The notes beneath the pieces are model-generated. The model did no database searches and was not told the DNA's origin. It saw only the letters and a list, made by a program, of their open reading frames with translations. From NCBI GenBank assembly GCA_937930465.1, contig CALGKV010000085.1:1-14843 (forward strand): a stretch of DNA of 14,843 bases, read 5' to 3'. The stretch is from Methanosuratincolales archaeon (lineage in GTDB: Archaea > Thermoproteota > Methanomethylicia > Methanomethylicales > Methanomethylicaceae). Positions 12,659 through 14,843 of the stretch are shown piece by piece; the stretch's first letter is position 1; every line of letters begins with the position of its first letter. Both the position numbers and the translations under genes were made by a program.

Positions 12659-12768
12659 ATGGGAAATTGGAGGTGCCCATGAAGGAGTTGCTGAGATATG
12701 GGACAAATTACGGGATCCGCCTCCATCCTGATCCTTTAGCATCCAGGTACCGCCGGAGAAAGCTTTGA
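12655..12768 (+). CDS. Candidate 37-residue (or 29-residue) basic small protein
   Basis: A short ORF begins with GTG overlapping the Hjc-like stop (GTGA, 12655-12658). An internal ATG at 12679 has a very strong ribosome-binding site, GGAGGTG (12669-12675), four bases upstream, and would give 29 residues. The shorter product runs MKELLRYGTNYGIRLHPD and ends LASRYRRRKL, so it is strongly basic at the C-terminus, as are many small nucleic-acid- or ribosome-binding proteins. I do not recognise the family. The overlap style matches the three genes before it. It might be a real coupled small protein or a chance ORF in the 203-bp gap before the next gene; the ribosome-binding site is the main support. 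Confidence 0.4.
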   Translation: MNGKLEVPMKELLRYGTNYGIRLHPDPLASRYRRRKL

Positions 12769-12809
12769 TGTCGAAGCTTGCTTAAAAGTGCGCGATTCCA
12801 TCGCCGACG

Positions 12810-12820
12810 AAATAAAAAGC
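12810..12820 (+). promoter_or_regulatory. TATA-like box for the small charged protein
   Basis: AAATAAAAAGC, centred near 12815, predicts a start near 12841. The ribosome-binding site GGAGGG (12848-12853) lies eight bases before the ATG at 12862. TTAAAAG at 12781-12787 is a weaker alternative. Confidence 0.45.
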
Positions 12821-12861
12821 TTATTTCTGACCCGCTACAATTATCTCGGAGGGTATGCGAG

Positions 12862-13257
12862 ATGGCCTCTGACTCTGACGACGAGATCGAGAACATAAAA
12901 AAGCGGAAGCTCCTTGAGATGGAGCGCAGGCTTGCAGCAATGAAAAGGACACAGGCCGATGCGCCCAAGAAGGTGGAAGAGGATCCGCTCACGATCGTAA
13001 AGAAGCACCTGGTAGGGAGGGGGCCAGAGGTCTTGGAAGCAGCATTCTCGCAGTATCCCCAGGCAACGATGGAGGTCGTCAAATACATTGCTAACCTTTA
13101 CAGGACAGGGAAGCTCAGCGAGGACATCCCCGGGGAGGATCTCTACGAGCTCTTCTGCAACTTGGGCATTCCTGTGAGGCTCGAGACCTCAATAACATAC
13201 ATAAAGGACGGGAAACGCGTCCCGCTCAGCCAGAGGTTCAAAGCCGGGGAGGATTGA
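12862..13257 (+). CDS. Conserved-looking charged protein with PDCD5-like N-terminal helix
   Basis: A 131-residue protein. The N-terminus (SDDEIENIKKRKLLEMERRLAAM, cited in part) is an acidic patch followed by a long charged helix, much like the start of archaeal PDCD5/TFAR19 DNA-binding proteins. The middle and C-terminal parts (VKKHLVGRGPEVLEAA, then ATMEVVKYIANLYRTGKL and DLYELFCNLGIPVRLETS) are helical, with a loose resemblance to the PDCD5 bundle, but they end in a strand-like segment, ITYIKDGKRVPLSQRF, not expected in PDCD5. The family is therefore uncertain: a divergent PDCD5-like protein or an unrelated small archaeal helical protein. The start at 12862 is fixed by GGAGGG; a longer frame to 12778 would run through the TATA box. 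Confidence 0.65.
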   Translation: MASDSDDEIENIKKRKLLEMERRLAAMKRTQADAPKKVEEDPLTIVKKHLVGRGPEVLEAAFSQYPQATMEVVKYIANLYRTGKLSEDIPGEDLYELFCNLGIPVRLETSITYIKDGKRVPLSQRFKAGED

Positions 13258-13264
13258 CCGTCCG

Positions 13265-13289
13265 AATAAAAAATAAAATAAACAAAATT
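13265..13289 (-). terminator. T-rich 3'-end signal for the iron-sulfur protein gene
   Basis: Immediately after the TAG stop the minus strand is strongly T-rich, with runs of three to six Ts broken by single bases (plus strand AATAAAAAATAAAATAAAC). It lies between convergent genes, and such T-runs are standard archaeal termination signals. Confidence 0.55.
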
Positions 13290-14405
13290 CTATTTGAGCC
13301 CCTCGAGGACAAGCTGTGAGAGCGTTTTAATCTGCGGATAGCCTGCTTCCTTGGGCAGGCCGCCCATGTGGTACATGCAGAATGCGCAACCAACTCCGAC
13401 TTCTGTGCCCTTCTGCTTCGCTTCGGACATCAGCATCTCAGCAAGCTTGTTTGCTATATCAGGATAAAGCGGTTTCACGCCTGCTGGCGCCCCGCAGCAC
13501 AAAGCATCTTTGCCGCTTTCATTGTATTCCACCAGATCGCCAACCTTGCGCAAAACCTCCCTTGGTGGCTGGATCGTGCCGGTTCTCCTTACCAATGGGC
13601 ATGGATCTTTGTAGATTATCCTCTTGCCCTGAACGCGGATGGGTTTGATCCTCCCTTTCCCAATAAGCTGATCAAGCAGCTCCGAGATGTGCACGACTTC
13701 GTACTCCGGCTTCCTGAACAGCGTGGGGTACACGTTCTTGAAGACGTCGTAGCATGAGGGGCACTCGGTGACGACGGTCTTTGCGCCGGTGGACTCGAAG
13801 AGCAATGTGTTCTTCTCAGCCAGCTTTTTGGCCTCCTCTAGCATCCCGGTATCGATGAGGAAGAGCCCGCAGCACCATTCCTTTTCCCCGAGCGTTGTGA
13901 AATCCAATCCAGACTTGATCAGGACCTCCATAGTCGCCTTTGCGGTCTCGGGAAGCCTTATCCCTGACCAGCAACCCGGGACATAGAGGTATTTTGCCTT
14001 TTCCGGGGGCTTGAAACCTTCAGGCAGGCATGCGGTGCGCTTCTCCGGCGGTGCCGCCATTGGGGACCCCAGTTTTATTATGGCCTCTGCTATCGTCTTG
14101 TACTTCTCGGGCACAATGTCCCTCTTCCGCAGCTCTCCCCTCGCAGCCTGGACCACTACCGAGATCGGTATGTCCATGGGGCAAGAGCTATGGCAGCCAT
14201 CGCACCTCGTGCACAGGTACAGGGTCTTCAGATCGTCCTCATTCAGCTCTTTTCCTTCGAAGATAGAGATTGCCGCTTCCACCTTGGCCATTGCCCCGTA
14301 CTTCGGGTTGTTTGTCGCCTTGAAGAAGGGGCACACCTCTACACATGCGCCACAAAGGGTGCACGTCGAAGCAATTTCCGCAACATTCCCCATCATTCCA
14401 TACAC
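13290..14405 (-). CDS. HdrD/GlpC-like iron-sulfur protein with two CCG domains
   Basis: A 371-residue soluble iron-sulfur protein. Two ferredoxin-type 4Fe-4S motifs are complete (C15/18/21/25 and C65/68/71/75). Two cysteine-rich CCG domains follow: C145, C178-C179, C215/C218, and C269, C303-C304, C340/C343. The family includes heterodisulfide reductase HdrD, GlpC, glycolate oxidase GlcF and lactate oxidase LutA; the CCG domains hold a noncubane cluster that handles disulfides, or pass electrons from a flavoprotein. No TM helix, FAD domain or HdrE/GlcD-type partner is encoded nearby, so the electron donor and acceptor cannot be named. The ATG at 14405 is taken; ATG 14396 is equally plausible, since AGGTG sits at an ideal distance from it. 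Confidence 0.85.
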   Translation of the reverse strand: MYGMMGNVAEIASTCTLCGACVEVCPFFKATNNPKYGAMAKVEAAISIFEGKELNEDDLKTLYLCTRCDGCHSSCPMDIPISVVVQAARGELRKRDIVPEKYKTIAEAIIKLGSPMAAPPEKRTACLPEGFKPPEKAKYLYVPGCWSGIRLPETAKATMEVLIKSGLDFTTLGEKEWCCGLFLIDTGMLEEAKKLAEKNTLLFESTGAKTVVTECPSCYDVFKNVYPTLFRKPEYEVVHISELLDQLIGKGRIKPIRVQGKRIIYKDPCPLVRRTGTIQPPREVLRKVGDLVEYNESGKDALCCGAPAGVKPLYPDIANKLAEMLMSEAKQKGTEVGVGCAFCMYHMGGLPKEAGYPQIKTLSQLVLEGLK

Positions 14406-14476
14406 CTATGATCAATCCCTCCACCCCTGCTCTTATCCTTTGGCTGGAGGGGTCTGATTACGTCGGGCATGCGTGA

Positions 14477-14488
14477 AATATATATATT
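14477..14488 (+). promoter_or_regulatory. TATA box for grpE
   Basis: AATATATATATT, centred near 14483, predicts a start near 14509 and a leader of about 20 nt that contains GGGGGGT (14517-14523) before the TTG start at 14529. It is the strongest TATA-like stretch in the window. Confidence 0.55.
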
Positions 14489-14528
14489 TGACTGCGATAT
14501 AATTGTCTGCTTTTTTGGGGGGTACTCG

Positions 14529-14807
14529 TTGCGATCTGAAGGATCCGGAGGCAATGTGGCGGCAGAGGGCATCGCTAAAGAAGAGAAGTCGGCTCCCTCA
14601 AACGGAGGCGAGGTCAAGGATCTTGAGCGGCTTCAGGAAGAGATATGCAAGTACAAGGAGAAGCTGGAGGAACTCCAGCGGGAGCTGAACGAATCAGAAA
14701 ACAGGCTGAGGTACATGCAGGCTGACTGCGAGAACATCAGGAAGCGTTCGGAGAGGCAGATGGAGGAAGCAACTTCTTCTGCTGACAAGGACAACGTAGA
14801 GCGTTAA
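14529..14807 (+). CDS. grpE: GrpE nucleotide-exchange factor, N-terminal part, disrupted near the edge
   Basis: The 92 residues match the N-terminal half of GrpE: an acidic, low-complexity start (RSEGSGGNVAAEG), then a long coiled coil (about 28-80) with LERLQEEICKYKEKLEELQR and the family-typical YMQADCENIRKRSERQ, the counterpart of the common R-x-x-A-D-x-E-N-x-R/K-K-R segment. GrpE is the dimeric co-chaperone that releases ADP from DnaK. Full-length proteins are about 170-200 residues, but a stop occurs at 14805-14807, before the four-helix bundle and beta domain. A frameshift just before the window edge is likely (see findings). The start is a TTG with GGGGGGT five bases upstream; the frame extends to 14469, but that lies inside the TATA region. 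dnaK and dnaJ would be expected downstream. Confidence 0.7.
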   Translation: MRSEGSGGNVAAEGIAKEEKSAPSNGGEVKDLERLQEEICKYKEKLEELQRELNESENRLRYMQADCENIRKRSERQMEEATSSADKDNVER

Positions 14808-14843
14808 ACCAGTTTTGCAGAGTAGAAGTGAGATTTCAAGAGA

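Noticed and set aside
13290..14405. Part of a methanogenic heterodisulfide reductase operon
   Set aside because: No hdrE, hdrABC, mvh or mcr gene is in the window; the domain order alone is shared with GlpC, GlcF and LutA.
1..14843. Mobile island, phage, defence system or CRISPR array
   Set aside because: No transposase, integrase, direct-repeat array, toxin-antitoxin pair or phage gene is visible. Codon style and gene types are uniform and housekeeping-like.

Overview
The window reads as a compact stretch of archaeal chromosome. The evidence is archaeal or archaeal-type families (a FlaJ/TadC-type pilus membrane protein, ZPR1-type zinc protein, Hjc-like resolvase, geranylgeranyl reductase, MJ1332-like TGS GTPase), A/T-rich TATA-like boxes about 25-30 bp ahead of inferred transcript starts, leaders of only 5-25 nt, and T-rich ends. 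A multi-TM histidine kinase and a bacterial-type GrpE argue against a typical Sulfolobus-like crenarchaeon. A TACK-type lineage or a methanogen relative is possible, but this is an inference, not an identification. Both window edges cut genes, and the last gene seems to break about 40 bases before the edge.

Layout. 1-1000: 3' end of a type IV pilus/archaellum membrane protein facing a small two-TM protein. 1076-1946 (minus): a thioredoxin-like CxxC protein and TrmO, divergent from a ZPR1 zinc protein (2014-2520) across one near-palindromic TATA element. 2522-3658 (minus): a PLP enzyme of trans-sulfuration. 3659-3838: a divergent regulatory region with two inverted repeats and a larger hairpin. 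3839-6643 (plus): RNase HI, an FAH-family hydrolase and a geranylgeranyl reductase, each with its own TATA. 6738-8367: an orphan membrane histidine kinase and a TPR protein. 8372-9551 (minus): a YjbQ-family protein and a creatininase-family amidohydrolase. 9670-13257 (plus): a TGS GTPase, then an overlapping AIM24 / Nudix / Hjc-like / tiny-ORF cluster, then a small charged protein. 13290-14405 (minus): a complete HdrD/GlpC-like iron-sulfur protein. 14529-edge: the start of grpE.

How the genes fit together. Most are single housekeeping or metabolic genes rather than one pathway. The tightest unit is 10937-12768, where each gene overlaps the next by 4-8 bases, implying translational coupling. 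No mobile element, CRISPR array, tRNA, rRNA or phage gene was seen. I found no convincing new multi-gene system; the best leads are the coupled tiny ORF after the Hjc-like gene, the operator-like repeats before the trans-sulfuration gene, the shared divergent TATA, and the broken grpE.
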